Below, piece after piece: positions 50,518 through 59,834 of a stretch of 64,000 nt of DNA; within the stretch, counting starts at the first letter, position 1, and every line of letters begins with the position of its first letter. A program made the translations under genes and the position numbers. The notes under the pieces were generated by a model, which saw only the letters and a list, made by a program, of their open reading frames with translations, did not search any database and was not told the origin of the DNA. The stretch comes from Deltaproteobacteria bacterium (lineage in GTDB: Bacteria; Desulfobacterota; Deferrimicrobia; Deferrimicrobiales; Deferrimicrobiaceae). Location: assembly GCA_016218975.1 (NCBI GenBank), contig JACRCO010000001.1:1-64000 (forward strand). Direction: 5' to 3'.

Positions 50518-51797
50518 TCCTGGATATCGGGCAGATCATTACGCAGCTGGGCAAGGAAAAGGGGATAGACAAGACCGTCATCGTCGACGCGATAAAGGAA
50601 GCGCTCGAGATCGCCGCCCGGAAGAAGTACGGCTTGAACAAGAAGCTGGAAGCCACCTACGACCCGGAGACAGGGGAATTCGAGATCCTCGAGTTCCGGA
50701 CCGTCGTGGAGAGCGTAAAGGACCCGGAAGCGGAAATTTCCCTCACAGACGCCCGCGAATACGACCCGGAAGCCGCCTACGACGACAACATCGGCTTCCG
50801 GATGAGCACGCGCGACCTCGGCCGAATAGCTGCGCAGACCGCCCGCCAGATCATCATGCAGAAGGTGAAGGACGCCGAGCGGGAGGTCATCTATAACGAG
50901 TTCATCGGCCGCAAAAGCGAGATCATAAACGGGATCGTGCAGCGCTACGAGAGGGACTGCCTGGTCATCGACCTCGGCAAGACCGAGGCTGTCATGCCGC
51001 TTTCGGAGCAGATACCGCGGGAGCGGTACCGCCAGGGCGACCGGATCCGGGCGTACATAAAAGACGTTTCCAAAACTCCAAGGGGACCGGAGATACTACT
51101 TTCGCGCTCCGACCCGCGGGTGATCCTCAAGCTGTTCGAACAGGAGGTCCCCGAGGTGTACGAAGGGGTCGTTTCCATCCTGAGCGTAGCGCGAGAGCCC
51201 GGATTCCGCACGAAGATCGCCGTCCGTTCCAAGGACCGCGACGTGGACCCGGTGGGGGCATGCGTGGGTATGAAGGGATCCCGCGTGCAGAGCGTGGTCC
51301 AGGAGCTGCGCGGCGAGCGGATCGACATCATCGCGTGGGACGAAGACCCCGCGAAGTTCGTCTGCAACGCGCTTCAGCCGGCGGAAATCATCCGTGTCCT
51401 TGTCAACGAGTCGGAAAAGAGCATGGAAGTGATCGTTCCGGAGGAGCAGCTCCTGCTGGCGATCGGAAAGAAGGGGCAGAACGTAAAACTGGCCTCGAAG
51501 CTGGTGGGGTGGCACATCGAGGTCCGGGCGGAAGGCCAGGTCGAGGACGCGCTGAAGCGGGCCGAGGGGCTCTTCGCGCCGAAGAAGGCCCCGGAAGGGG
51601 ACGCGCCGGCAGCCCCGCAGACAGAGGCTGGTACCGCGCCGGATTCGGGAGAGGGTGCCGGCGAAACCCCGCAAGCGGAAACGGCGCCTGCGGAAACGGC
51701 GCCTGCGGAGGCCGGACCGTCACCGGATCCGCCCGAAGCGGCGGCGTCTACCGCCGGGGAGGCCGAGGCGGAAAAGACGGGGGGCGATGCCTCCTGA
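50514..51797 (+). CDS. nusA: Transcription termination/antitermination protein NusA
   Basis: 427 aa. N-terminal domain (residues 1-130), S1 domain (NGIVQRYERDCLVIDLGKTEAVMPL), and two KH domains (VDPVGACVGMKGSRVQSVVQEL and LLLAIGKKGQNVKLASKL). The C-terminal 70 residues are Ala/Pro/Glu-rich (AETAPAETAPAEAGP repeats) and lack the acidic AR1/AR2 repeats of E. coli. NusA binds RNA polymerase and modulates pausing and termination. It overlaps rimP by 4 bases and ylxR by 11. Confidence 0.97.
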   Translation: MILDIGQIITQLGKEKGIDKTVIVDAIKEALEIAARKKYGLNKKLEATYDPETGEFEILEFRTVVESVKDPEAEISLTDAREYDPEAAYDDNIGFRMSTRDLGRIAAQTARQIIMQKVKDAEREVIYNEFIGRKSEIINGIVQRYERDCLVIDLGKTEAVMPLSEQIPRERYRQGDRIRAYIKDVSKTPRGPEILLSRSDPRVILKLFEQEVPEVYEGVVSILSVAREPGFRTKIAVRSKDRDVDPVGACVGMKGSRVQSVVQELRGERIDIIAWDEDPAKFVCNALQPAEIIRVLVNESEKSMEVIVPEEQLLLAIGKKGQNVKLASKLVGWHIEVRAEGQVEDALKRAEGLFAPKKAPEGDAPAAPQTEAGTAPDSGEGAGETPQAETAPAETAPAEAGPSPDPPEAAASTAGEAEAEKTGGDAS

Positions 51798-52089
51798 GGC
51801 GGTCGGTACCCCGCAACGGACGTGCGTCCAATGCGGGTGCGCGGGTGAGAAGCGGAACCTGTTGAGGATCGCTGGACGGCCGGGGGCGGCCTGGGACCCC
51901 GACCCGGAAGGAGTGAGGCCGGGACGGGGAATATACCTCTGCCGGAAAGCGGAGTGCATCGAAGGTTTCGCACGGCGGATCGGAACTCCCAAAGGGGCAG
52001 CGCGGTGGAAGATGGGAGCTTCCGGGACGGCATTGGGAGAGAAAATCACCGCCTGGTGGCGGGAGAAGCAAAAGGGCAGGGAGGGTTGA
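51787..52089 (+). CDS. YlxR/DUF448 family RNA-binding protein
   Basis: 100 aa from ATG 51787, which overlaps the end of nusA by 11 bases. [21 protein letters not shown] and [19 protein letters not shown] are typical of the YlxR family, which contains paired cysteines and a basic surface. Members bind RNA and are linked to the nusA-infB operon; one has been linked to RNase P in Gram-positive bacteria. The stop overlaps the infB ATG (TGATG). Confidence 0.85.
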   Translation: MPPEAVGTPQRTCVQCGCAGEKRNLLRIAGRPGAAWDPDPEGVRPGRGIYLCRKAECIEGFARRIGTPKGAARWKMGASGTALGEKITAWWREKQKGREG

Positions 52090-54620
52090 TGGAGAAAGTC
52101 AGGGTCCGCGATCTGGCAAGGGACCTCGGTATGGAGACGAGTCGGGAAATTCTCCTGTTCCTCGAACGGATCGGGCACAAGGGGAAATCGGCATCCAGCA
52201 ACATCGAGGGCGACGTCATCGACCGGGTGAAGAATCACTTCCGGAAATCCGCACCCCCCCCTCCTCCGAAGCAAACGCTCGTAGTGACGCGGGCCGACGG
52301 GACGCTGGAGAGGCGCTCCAGCAAGGTGGTCCTGCGCCGCGGCGCACCCGTCGTCGAAAAGGCGCCCGTTCCCGAAGAACCTGCGGCGCCCGCAGCCGGT
52401 CTTCCCGCGCCGGCTCATCCTGCGTCGACCGCAGCACCCGCCCATCCGGCTGCGACCGTTGAACCGGCACCCGGAGAGGCAGCTGAAGCCGCCGGCACAC
52501 CGGCGACTGAAGTCGCCGCTCCCGTTGCGGAAGCGCCCGTTCCCGAAGCGGAAGCCGCTCCTGCGGCGGATGCGGCGGTCAGGGTCGTGGAGAAGACTCC
52601 CGCGGAGAAAGCCGCCGAGGAACGGAAGGAAAAGGAAAAGAAGTGGAAGAAGGCCAAGCCCCACGAGAAGAAGGTGCAGAAGGGGGTCCTCAAGAGGACG
52701 ATCATACAGGAGATCGTCGAGGAGCCCGAGCCCCCCAAGGCTGCGGAAAAGCCGGCCGCCGAAGCGGAACCCGTGGTTGTCCGCCAATTCCAGCCGACGC
52801 GGGCGCAGAAAAGGAGGGGAAAACCCGTCAGGGAGAAAAAAGCCCCCTCCACCCTCCCGCCGAAGGCAAGCAAGCGGGTGTTCAAGATCGAGGAAGTCAT
52901 CACCGTCGGGGATCTCGCCCACCGAATGGGGATCAAGGCCTCCGACGTCATCAAGAAGCTGATCGAAATGGGAATGCCGACGACGCTCAACCAGCTTCTC
53001 GACGCCGACACGGCCAAGCTCCTCGCACAGGAGTACGGATATGAAGTGGAGAACGTCGCTCCCGAGGTGGAAGGGTTGATCGACCAGGAGACGGACCGCG
53101 AGGAGGACCTCGTCGCACGCCCGCCGGTGGTCACCATCATGGGGCACGTGGACCACGGCAAGACCACGCTCCTGGACGCGATCCGCAGCAGCGACGTCAT
53201 CTCCACGGAAGCCGGCGGGATCACGCAGCACATCGGCGCGTACGAGGTGGAGCACGGGGCTCGGAAACTGGTCCTCCTGGACACTCCGGGGCACGAGGCG
53301 TTCACGTCGATGCGCGCACGGGGCGCGTCGGTCACCGATATCGTCGTGCTGGTCGTCGCCGCCGACGACGGGGTGATGCCGCAGACCGTCGAGGCGATCG
53401 ACCACGCCAAGGCCGCCGTGGTTCCCATTGTCGTCGCCGTGAACAAGATCGACAAGCCGGGGGCGCAGCCCGACCGCATCCGGCAGCAGCTCTCGGAGCA
53501 CGGGCTGGTGCCCGAGGAGTGGGGTGGCCAGACGCTGTACGCCAACATCTCCGCGAAACGGAAGACGGGCATCGAGGGCCTGCTCGAGTTGGTCCTCCTT
53601 CAGGCCGATATCCTCGAGCTCAAGGCCAATCCCGTGAAGATGGCGCGGGGGACGGTCATCGAGTCGCGCCTGGAAAAGGGGCGGGGACCGGTTGCCACCG
53701 TCCTTGTCCAGGAGGGGACCCTGCATGTCGGCGACGCCATCGTGACAGGGACCCATTTCGGGAGAGTCCGCGCGCTGTCCAACCACAAGGGGAAGCGGTT
53801 CCTGGAGGTCCCGCCCGGAACCCCGGCGGAGATCCAGGGGCTGGACGGCCTCCCCGGCGCGGGGCAGAAGTTCGCGGTGCTGAAGGACGAGCGGACGGCG
53901 CGCCAGATCGCGATGCACCGCCAGGAAAAAGACCGGGAGAAAACGGTGGCCCGGCCCCGGTTCAGCCTTGAAGATCTCCACCGCCAGATAGAGGCGGGAG
54001 ACCTCAAGGAGCTGAACATCGTCATCAAGGCGGACGTCCAGGGGTCGATGGAGGCGCTCCAGTTCTCTCTCGGTAAGCTTTCCGGCGAGAAGGTGAAGGT
54101 TGTCGTCATCCACTCCGGCGTAGGGGGGATCTCGGAATCCGACGTCATGCTCGCCTCGGCCTCCACCGCCGTTGTCATCGGTTTCAACGTCCGCCCGGAG
54201 TCCAAGGCGGCGGACCTCGCCGAGCGGGAGAGGGTGGACGTTCGTCTCTACACCGTCATCTACGACGTCGTGGAGGACATCAAGAAGGCCATGGAAGGAC
54301 TGCTTTCGCCGACCTTCCGCGAGGCATCCCAGGGCCGCGCCGAAGTCCGCAACACCTTCCACATTTCCAAGATCGGGACGATCGCCGGCTGCTACGTCCT
54401 GTCCGGCAAAATCACCCGGAACTCCAACATCCGCCTCCTGCGGGACAGCGTGGTGGTGTACGAAGGGAAGCTGTCGTCGCTCAAGCGTTTCAAGGACGAT
54501 GTGCGCGAGGTTCTCGAAGGGTACGAGTGCGGCGTCGGCATCGAGGGGTACAACGACATCCAGGTCGGCGACCAGATCGAGGCCTTCGTTATGGAGAAGG
54601 TCGCGGGAACGCTCGCGTAG
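52089..54620 (+). CDS. infB: Translation initiation factor IF-2
   Basis: 843 aa from ATG 52089. N-terminal IF2_N motif ([20 protein letters not shown]), a long Pro/Ala/Glu-rich linker (about 60-270), a second IF2_N-like domain, and the GTPase domain with GHVDHGKTT (near residue 352), [15 protein letters not shown] and NKIDKPGA. Domains II-IV follow, with SDVMLASAS and [13 protein letters not shown] near the end. IF-2 places initiator tRNA on the ribosome. It is 48 bases from the DUF503 gene. Confidence 0.98.
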   Translation: MEKVRVRDLARDLGMETSREILLFLERIGHKGKSASSNIEGDVIDRVKNHFRKSAPPPPPKQTLVVTRADGTLERRSSKVVLRRGAPVVEKAPVPEEPAAPAAGLPAPAHPASTAAPAHPAATVEPAPGEAAEAAGTPATEVAAPVAEAPVPEAEAAPAADAAVRVVEKTPAEKAAEERKEKEKKWKKAKPHEKKVQKGVLKRTIIQEIVEEPEPPKAAEKPAAEAEPVVVRQFQPTRAQKRRGKPVREKKAPSTLPPKASKRVFKIEEVITVGDLAHRMGIKASDVIKKLIEMGMPTTLNQLLDADTAKLLAQEYGYEVENVAPEVEGLIDQETDREEDLVARPPVVTIMGHVDHGKTTLLDAIRSSDVISTEAGGITQHIGAYEVEHGARKLVLLDTPGHEAFTSMRARGASVTDIVVLVVAADDGVMPQTVEAIDHAKAAVVPIVVAVNKIDKPGAQPDRIRQQLSEHGLVPEEWGGQTLYANISAKRKTGIEGLLELVLLQADILELKANPVKMARGTVIESRLEKGRGPVATVLVQEGTLHVGDAIVTGTHFGRVRALSNHKGKRFLEVPPGTPAEIQGLDGLPGAGQKFAVLKDERTARQIAMHRQEKDREKTVARPRFSLEDLHRQIEAGDLKELNIVIKADVQGSMEALQFSLGKLSGEKVKVVVIHSGVGGISESDVMLASASTAVVIGFNVRPESKAADLAERERVDVRLYTVIYDVVEDIKKAMEGLLSPTFREASQGRAEVRNTFHISKIGTIAGCYVLSGKITRNSNIRLLRDSVVVYEGKLSSLKRFKDDVREVLEGYECGVGIEGYNDIQVGDQIEAFVMEKVAGTLA

Positions 54621-54668
54621 AGGATATCCGGGTACGACGCCGTCTTCCGTTCGGAAGGGTAGGAAACC

Positions 54669-54965
54669 ATGCTCGTCGCGGTGCTGGTGGCGGATCTCCT
54701 CTTCCCGGACGCAGCCTCCCTCAAGGACAAGCGCCGTCGGCTTTCGGGGCTGACCGGCAAAATACGCGCGGGGTTTCCCGTCTCCGTCGCCGAGGTGGGT
54801 TTCCAGGACCTGTGGCAGCGCGGACGGATCGGGGTGGCGCTCGTCACAACCGACGCTCGACTCGCCCAATCGATGATGGACAGGATCTGCGGCCTCGTGG
54901 GGCAGGACGGCGAAGTGGAACTCGTTGCTCGAAGGATCGAGTTCCAGAAGATCGAGGAGGACTAA
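54669..54965 (+). CDS. YlxP/DUF503 small protein
   Basis: 98 aa. The family is recognised by the initial MLVAVLVADLLFPDAASLKDKRRRL, VAEVGFQDLWQRGRIGVALVTTDARLA and a C-terminal helix. It is conserved beside infB and rbfA in many bacteria and its function is not settled. rbfA begins 2 bases after the stop. Confidence 0.87.
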   Translation: MLVAVLVADLLFPDAASLKDKRRRLSGLTGKIRAGFPVSVAEVGFQDLWQRGRIGVALVTTDARLAQSMMDRICGLVGQDGEVELVARRIEFQKIEED

Positions 54966-54966
54966 T

Positions 54967-55332
54967 ATGAGGGGCCGCAGCGACCGACCCGCACGGGTGG
55001 CCGAACGCATCCGGGAAGAAGTCTCCTTGATCCTCCAGAACCGTGTGAAGGACCCCGGTATGGGGGTTGTGACGGTCACCGACGTGACGGTCACCCCCGA
55101 TCTCAAGTCCGCGCGCATCCACTATTCGGTCCTTGGAGGGGACGAGGAGCGCCTTGCCGTCCGCGACGCGCTTCGGCGGTCCAAGGGCTTCATCCGGAAG
55201 GAATTGGGATGTTCCCTGCAGTTGAGGTACTCTCCGGAAATTTTTTTCATTTACGACAACTCGTTCGAAAAGGGCGCAAAGATCGACCGTCTGCTCAGGG
55301 AGATCGGTACGGAGGGCCCCGGTGAGGAATGA
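54967..55332 (+). CDS. rbfA: Ribosome-binding factor A
   Basis: 121 aa from ATG 54967. KH-like fold protein for 16S rRNA maturation. Visible: RVAERIREEVSLILQNRVKDPGMGVVTVTDVTVTPDLKSARIHYSVLGG and a C-terminal YSPEIFFIYDNSFEKGAKIDRLLREI. It overlaps nrnA by 11 bases. Confidence 0.96.
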   Translation: MRGRSDRPARVAERIREEVSLILQNRVKDPGMGVVTVTDVTVTPDLKSARIHYSVLGGDEERLAVRDALRRSKGFIRKELGCSLQLRYSPEIFFIYDNSFEKGAKIDRLLREIGTEGPGEE

Positions 55333-56284
55333 CATCAGGGAAATATGCCGCGTCTTCCGCGAGAAGGACCGCTTCCTGATCGCGTGCCACGAGAACCCCG
55401 AGGGCGACGCGATCGGATCCGAGTTGGCGCTTGCGATGGCGCTCCGCAAAATGGGCAAAACCGCGACCGTGCTCAACGCCGATCCCGTGCCCGGCAACCT
55501 TCTCTTCCTTCCCGGGGCGGAAAGCGTCGTGCGGAACGAGGACGGTTCCAGTTACGACGTCGCGGTCGTCGTGGATTGCGGTTCCCCGGAGCGGACCGGG
55601 CGCGTACAGGACGAATTGCGCAAGCCCCCCCTCATGGTGAATATCGACCACCACAGGACGAATGGATGCAACGGAGATTATTGCCTGATCGATCCCGATG
55701 CGGCGGCGACCGGCATGCTGATCTTCCGCATCCTCGACTCCATGAGCGCCGAGATCGACTACGACGTCGCCGTGAACATCTACGTGGCCATCCTGACCGA
55801 TACCGGTTCCTTCCACTATTCCAACACCTCTCCCGAGGCGTTCCACATCGCGGGCGAAATGGTGCGCCGGGGGATCGACCCGTGGGATGTGGCGGAGAAA
55901 GTGTACGAGAGCCGGAGCGCGGACCTGTTGCGCCTGCTCGGGCGGGTTCTCGACTCCCTCGAGATACGGGCAGGCGGCAAAGTGGCCGCCATCACGACCA
56001 TGAAGAAGGACCTTGCCGATTTTTCCACGACCAAGGATGCGCTCGAGGGGTTCATCAACTATCCACGCTCGGTGATCGGGGCGGAAGTGGCCGTTTCGTT
56101 CCGCGAGGAAGGGGAAGCGGAGTTCAGGGTAAGCTTCCGGTCCAAGGGGCGTGTCGACGTTTCAGCGATCGCCCAGTCCTTCGGCGGCGGCGGACACAAG
56201 AACGCCGCGGGGTGCACCGTCCCGGGCACCCTCGCCGAGGTGAAGGGGAAAGTCTTCGGGTCATTGGAGGCGGTGCTCGGGTGA
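55322..56284 (+). CDS. nrnA: DHH-family oligoribonuclease / pAp phosphatase
   Basis: 320 aa from GTG 55322. DHH motifs: ACHENPEGDAIGSELAL, VVDCGSPERTG, NIDHHRTNG, LTDTGSFHYSNTSPEAF and the DHHA1 GGGGHKNAAG near the C-terminus. NrnA removes short RNA fragments (nanoRNAs) and 3'-phosphoadenosine-5'-phosphate. It overlaps rbfA at the 5' end and truB at the 3' end (GTGA). Confidence 0.93.
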   Translation: MRNDIREICRVFREKDRFLIACHENPEGDAIGSELALAMALRKMGKTATVLNADPVPGNLLFLPGAESVVRNEDGSSYDVAVVVDCGSPERTGRVQDELRKPPLMVNIDHHRTNGCNGDYCLIDPDAAATGMLIFRILDSMSAEIDYDVAVNIYVAILTDTGSFHYSNTSPEAFHIAGEMVRRGIDPWDVAEKVYESRSADLLRLLGRVLDSLEIRAGGKVAAITTMKKDLADFSTTKDALEGFINYPRSVIGAEVAVSFREEGEAEFRVSFRSKGRVDVSAIAQSFGGGGHKNAAGCTVPGTLAEVKGKVFGSLEAVLG

Positions 56285-57171
56285 CCGACGGCGTGATCGT
56301 CCTCGACAAGCCCGCAGGCATCACCTCCTTCCGCGCGGTGGAGAAGGTGGGCAGGGCGCTGCGGCAAAAGAAATGCGGGCATGCGGGCACGCTCGACCCG
56401 ATGGCGACCGGGGTGCTTGTCGTCTGCGCGGGCAGGGCCACGAAGATCGCGGGCTATATAGCCTCGCAGGACAAGGAATACGAAACCACGTTCCGGTTCG
56501 GCGCGGCCACCGACACCGGGGACGCCGCCGGAAAGGAAATCGAATCCCGGCCGGGAGCATTCGCGACGCGGGAATCGGTGGAGGCCGCCGTTTCCTCTCT
56601 CGTCGGGACGTGGGACCAGGTTCCGCCAGCCTTCTCAGCCGTCAAGGTATCCGGCACCAGGGCTTACGTGATGGCCCGCCAGGGGAAGGAAGTGACGCTT
56701 GCCCCGCGGCAGGTGACGGTCTCGGAGGCCAGGCTCCTTTCCTGGTCCCCGGAGGGCTTTACGATATTCCTGAAGTGCACGAAAGGTTTTTACGTGCGTG
56801 CGATTCCGAGGGACATGGGACCCGTCCTGGGCGTCCCGATGACCGTTTCTTATCTGCGCCGCCTGCGGTGCGGGCCGTTCCGGATCGAAGAGTCGGTAAC
56901 GCTCGCCGAACTCATCGAGGAAGGGAAGCGCGGAGAGGCCGCAGCCAGGCTGGTGCCTATCGGGAAGGCTCTCGCGGGTTTCCCGCAGTGGGAGATATCG
57001 GCGGAGGCCGTCGCGGCCGTCCGGCACGGCAGTTCGCCCGGGCCCTGGCTTGCGGGCCGGGACCCGGGGCCGGGAACGGGCGCGGTCCTGCTGACCCACG
57101 GGAATGAGGGCCCCGTCGCCCTCGTGGAGCGGCAGACGGGCGGGCAGTGGCGAATCCTGCGGGGCATATGA
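56281..57171 (+). CDS. truB: tRNA pseudouridine-55 synthase
   Basis: 296 aa from GTG 56281. Catalyses U55 to pseudouridine in the T-loop of tRNA. The catalytic motif GHAGTLDPMATGVLVV (active Asp) is present, with YETTFRFGAATDTGDAAG, VPPAFSAVKVSGTRAY and FYVRAIPRDMGPVLG. A short C-terminal extension (PUA-like) follows. It is the last gene before the rpsO promoter. Confidence 0.96.
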   Translation: MTDGVIVLDKPAGITSFRAVEKVGRALRQKKCGHAGTLDPMATGVLVVCAGRATKIAGYIASQDKEYETTFRFGAATDTGDAAGKEIESRPGAFATRESVEAAVSSLVGTWDQVPPAFSAVKVSGTRAYVMARQGKEVTLAPRQVTVSEARLLSWSPEGFTIFLKCTKGFYVRAIPRDMGPVLGVPMTVSYLRRLRCGPFRIEESVTLAELIEEGKRGEAAARLVPIGKALAGFPQWEISAEAVAAVRHGSSPGPWLAGRDPGPGTGAVLLTHGNEGPVALVERQTGGQWRILRGI

Positions 57172-57172
57172 A

Positions 57173-57201
57173 TTTACTTCCAATACGGGATATGGTATAA
57201 A
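57173..57201 (+). promoter_or_regulatory. Sigma-70 promoter of rpsO-pnp
   Basis: An extended -10 TGGTATAAA (TATAAA at 57196-57201) is 17 bp from TTTACT (57173-57178). The predicted start is near 57208, giving a leader of about 53 nt before the rpsO ATG. S15 often represses its own translation in this leader; whether this holds here is not visible. Confidence 0.7.
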
Positions 57202-57260
57202 AAAACGTACATAAATCATCATGATATTCTGATCCGGCGAAAGGGGAAGGGCGAAGCGAG

Positions 57261-57530
57261 ATGAGCCTGGAAACTGAAAAAAAGAAAGAGTTGATCGGCA
57301 AGTTCAAGGTGCACGAATCGGACACCGGCTCGCCGGAGGTCCAGATCGCCCTCCTCACGGAGCGGATCAACGAGATCACCGACCACCTGAAGACCCACAA
57401 CAAGGACTTCAACTCCCGGCGTGGGCTGTTGAAACTGGTCGGCCAGAGGCGTCGGCTCCTCGATTATCTGAAATCGAAGGAATCGCTGCGGTACAAAGCC
57501 GTGGTGGAAGCGCTGGGCCTGCGCAAGTAA
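57261..57530 (+). CDS. rpsO: 30S ribosomal protein S15
   Basis: 89 aa, normal length. Motifs: [52 protein letters not shown] and the end [12 protein letters not shown]. It binds 16S rRNA early in 30S assembly. AAGGGCGAAGCGAG precedes the ATG, with GGGGAAGG further upstream. pnp follows 68 bases later, the widely conserved rpsO-pnp order. Confidence 0.97.
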   Translation: MSLETEKKKELIGKFKVHESDTGSPEVQIALLTERINEITDHLKTHNKDFNSRRGLLKLVGQRRRLLDYLKSKESLRYKAVVEALGLRK

Positions 57531-57598
57531 AACGGGAACGGCAAGACAACCCACCGAATATCTGCCGCACCGGCGGCACCAGAAGGGAAATAGATAAA

Positions 57599-59815
57599 TT
57601 GGGACACGTGTACGAAAAGGAAGTATCGGAAAGATTACTATCGATCGAAACGGGAGTCGTGGCAAAGCAGGCGGGCGGATCGGTGGTCGTAAGCTACGGA
57701 GACTCCGTGGTGCTGGTCACGGCCTGCGGCAACGAGACTCCGAGGCCCGGGATCGACTTCCTCCCCCTGGTCGTCGACTACGTTGAGAAGACGTTCGCCG
57801 TCGGGAAGATCCCCGGCGGCTTCTTCAAAAGGGAGGGCAGGCTGTCGGAACACGAGGTGCTGACGTCAAGGCTCATCGACCGTCCGATCCGTCCGCTCTT
57901 CCCGAAAGGCTACTACAACGAAACGCAGGTTATCGCCACCGTTCTTTCGGCGGACAAGGAAAACGATACCGGCATCCTGGCGATGATCGGAGCGTCCGCC
58001 GCGCTTTCCCTGTCCGACATCCCGTTTCAGGGGCCGATAGCCGGCGCCCGGGTGGGGCGGATCGACGGGAAGCTCGTCATCAATCCTCCCATCCCCGACC
58101 TCGACAAGAGCGACATGAACATATTCGTGGCCGGAAGCCGCGACGCCATACTTATGGTGGAAGGGGAAGTGTCCGAGGTCCCCGAAGAAGATGTGCTCGA
58201 CGCCATCCTGTACGCCCATGAGTCCCTCAAGCCGATCCTCGACATGCAGGAGGCGATGCAGGCCGAATTAGGCAAGCCGAAGCGTGGATTCGAGAAGAAG
58301 GACCTGCCCGCGGAAGACCTTGCCCGGATCGGGGAGATCGCTCGAAACGCCCTCCGGGAAGCGTACGACCTCCAGGTAAAACAGGAGAGACGCAAGCGGA
58401 TAGACGAGATCGCCGAGGCCGTGCGGAACTCCTTCCCCGAAGAGGAGCGGGCGGAAAAGGCCCCCCTCATCGCCGAAGCTTTCAAGAACCTGGAGAAGAA
58501 GATCGTCCGCGGAAAGATCCTCGCCGAAAAGAAGCGGATCGACGGACGGGGGCTCACCGACATCCGGAATATCGATTGCCGTGTGGGAGTGCTGCCGCGA
58601 ACCCACGGGTCCGCGATCTTCACGCGCGGCGAGACCCAGGTGCTCGTCACCGCAACGCTGGGGACCACGCAGGACGAGCAGCGGATCGACTCCCTTCTGG
58701 GCGATACCACCAAGGCGTTCATGCTCCACTACAACTTCCCGCCGTTCAGCGTCGGCGAGGTGAAAATGCTTCGGGCGCCGGCGCGCCGCGAGGTTGGGCA
58801 CGGAGCGCTCGCCGAGCGGGCTGTCACCAAGGTGCTCCCTCCCCAGATCGAATTTCCGTACACGGTCCGCATCGTGTCCGAGGTCCTCGAGTCGAACGGC
58901 TCCTCGTCGATGGCCACGGTCTGCGGCGCTTCCCTGGCGATGATGGACGCCGGGATCCCCACGACCGGCGCGGTGTCGGGCATCGCCATGGGGCTCATCA
59001 AGGAGGACGGGCAGGTCGCGGTGCTCTCGGACATCCTGGGAGACGAAGACCACCTGGGAGACATGGACTTCAAGGTGGCGGGCACCGCGAAAGGCGTAAC
59101 CGCCATCCAGATGGACATCAAGATCGGCGGCGTCAGCCGCGAGATCATGCTGACCGCCCTCCGCCAGGCGCGTGAGGGCCGCCTCTACATCCTCGGAAAG
59201 ATGAACTCCACGATGGACACGGCGCGTCCCGAGCTTTCGCCGTTCGCCCCGCGGATCTACGTGATGACCGTGAAGACCGAGAAGATCCGTGAGATCATCG
59301 GCCCGGGAGGAAAGGTCATCCGCGGGATCCAGGAACAGACCGGCGTGAAGATCGACATCGACGACGACGGGACGGTCAAGATCGCTGCCGTTGACGCCGA
59401 CTCGGCCAAGGCGGCCATCGCCATCATCGAAGGAATCGTCCAGGAACCGGAGGTTGGGAAGGTCTACGACGGGAAGGTGCGTCGCATCATGGACTTCGGC
59501 GCCTTCGTGGAAATCTTTCCCGGCACCGAGGGCCTTTTGCACATTTCCCAGATCTCCAAGCAGCGCGTCCGCGCCGTTTCCGACTGCTTCAAGGAAGGGG
59601 ACGAGGTCAAGGTACGCGTCCTCGAGGTCGACCGGGACGGGAAGATGCGTCTGTCACACAAGGAATTCGAGGTCGAGGGGAAGTTCCCGGTCGCCCCTCC
59701 GGGCGAGCCGGGCGAGGGCAGGGGAGAGCGTGAAGGAAGAGGCGATCGGGAAGGAAGGGGAGACCGCGGCCGGGACAGGGATCGCGACCGCGGCGGGCCC
59801 AGGGGCCGCAGGTAG
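57599..59815 (+). CDS. pnp: Polyribonucleotide nucleotidyltransferase (PNPase)
   Basis: 738 aa. A phosphorolytic 3'-5' exoribonuclease and degradosome component. Two RNase PH domains (N-terminal RLLSIETGVVAKQAGGSVVVSYGDSVVLVTAC; second from about 315 with RIDGRGLTDIRNI), a KH domain (IREIIGPGGKVI, near 560) and an S1 domain (GKVRRIMDFGAFVEI, near 618). After residue 700 the protein ends in a repeated Arg/Gly/Asp/Glu tail. I use the TTG at 57599, with AAGGGA about 10 nt upstream; a GTG at 57608 is a weaker alternative. Confidence 0.96.
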   Translation: MGHVYEKEVSERLLSIETGVVAKQAGGSVVVSYGDSVVLVTACGNETPRPGIDFLPLVVDYVEKTFAVGKIPGGFFKREGRLSEHEVLTSRLIDRPIRPLFPKGYYNETQVIATVLSADKENDTGILAMIGASAALSLSDIPFQGPIAGARVGRIDGKLVINPPIPDLDKSDMNIFVAGSRDAILMVEGEVSEVPEEDVLDAILYAHESLKPILDMQEAMQAELGKPKRGFEKKDLPAEDLARIGEIARNALREAYDLQVKQERRKRIDEIAEAVRNSFPEEERAEKAPLIAEAFKNLEKKIVRGKILAEKKRIDGRGLTDIRNIDCRVGVLPRTHGSAIFTRGETQVLVTATLGTTQDEQRIDSLLGDTTKAFMLHYNFPPFSVGEVKMLRAPARREVGHGALAERAVTKVLPPQIEFPYTVRIVSEVLESNGSSSMATVCGASLAMMDAGIPTTGAVSGIAMGLIKEDGQVAVLSDILGDEDHLGDMDFKVAGTAKGVTAIQMDIKIGGVSREIMLTALRQAREGRLYILGKMNSTMDTARPELSPFAPRIYVMTVKTEKIREIIGPGGKVIRGIQEQTGVKIDIDDDGTVKIAAVDADSAKAAIAIIEGIVQEPEVGKVYDGKVRRIMDFGAFVEIFPGTEGLLHISQISKQRVRAVSDCFKEGDEVKVRVLEVDRDGKMRLSHKEFEVEGKFPVAPPGEPGEGRGEREGRGDREGRGDRGRDRDRDRGGPRGRR

Positions 59816-59834
59816 ATTCGGGTTTACCTCGCCG

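Noticed and set aside
51720-55118. A very long minus-strand open frame (over 1100 codons) across infB and neighbours
   Set aside because: It is a mirror of GC-rich codon use: it runs opposite to well-supported genes, has low-complexity His/Asp/Arg/Gly content and no recognisable domain. The same holds for long antisense frames at 4069-6450 and 27648-30233.
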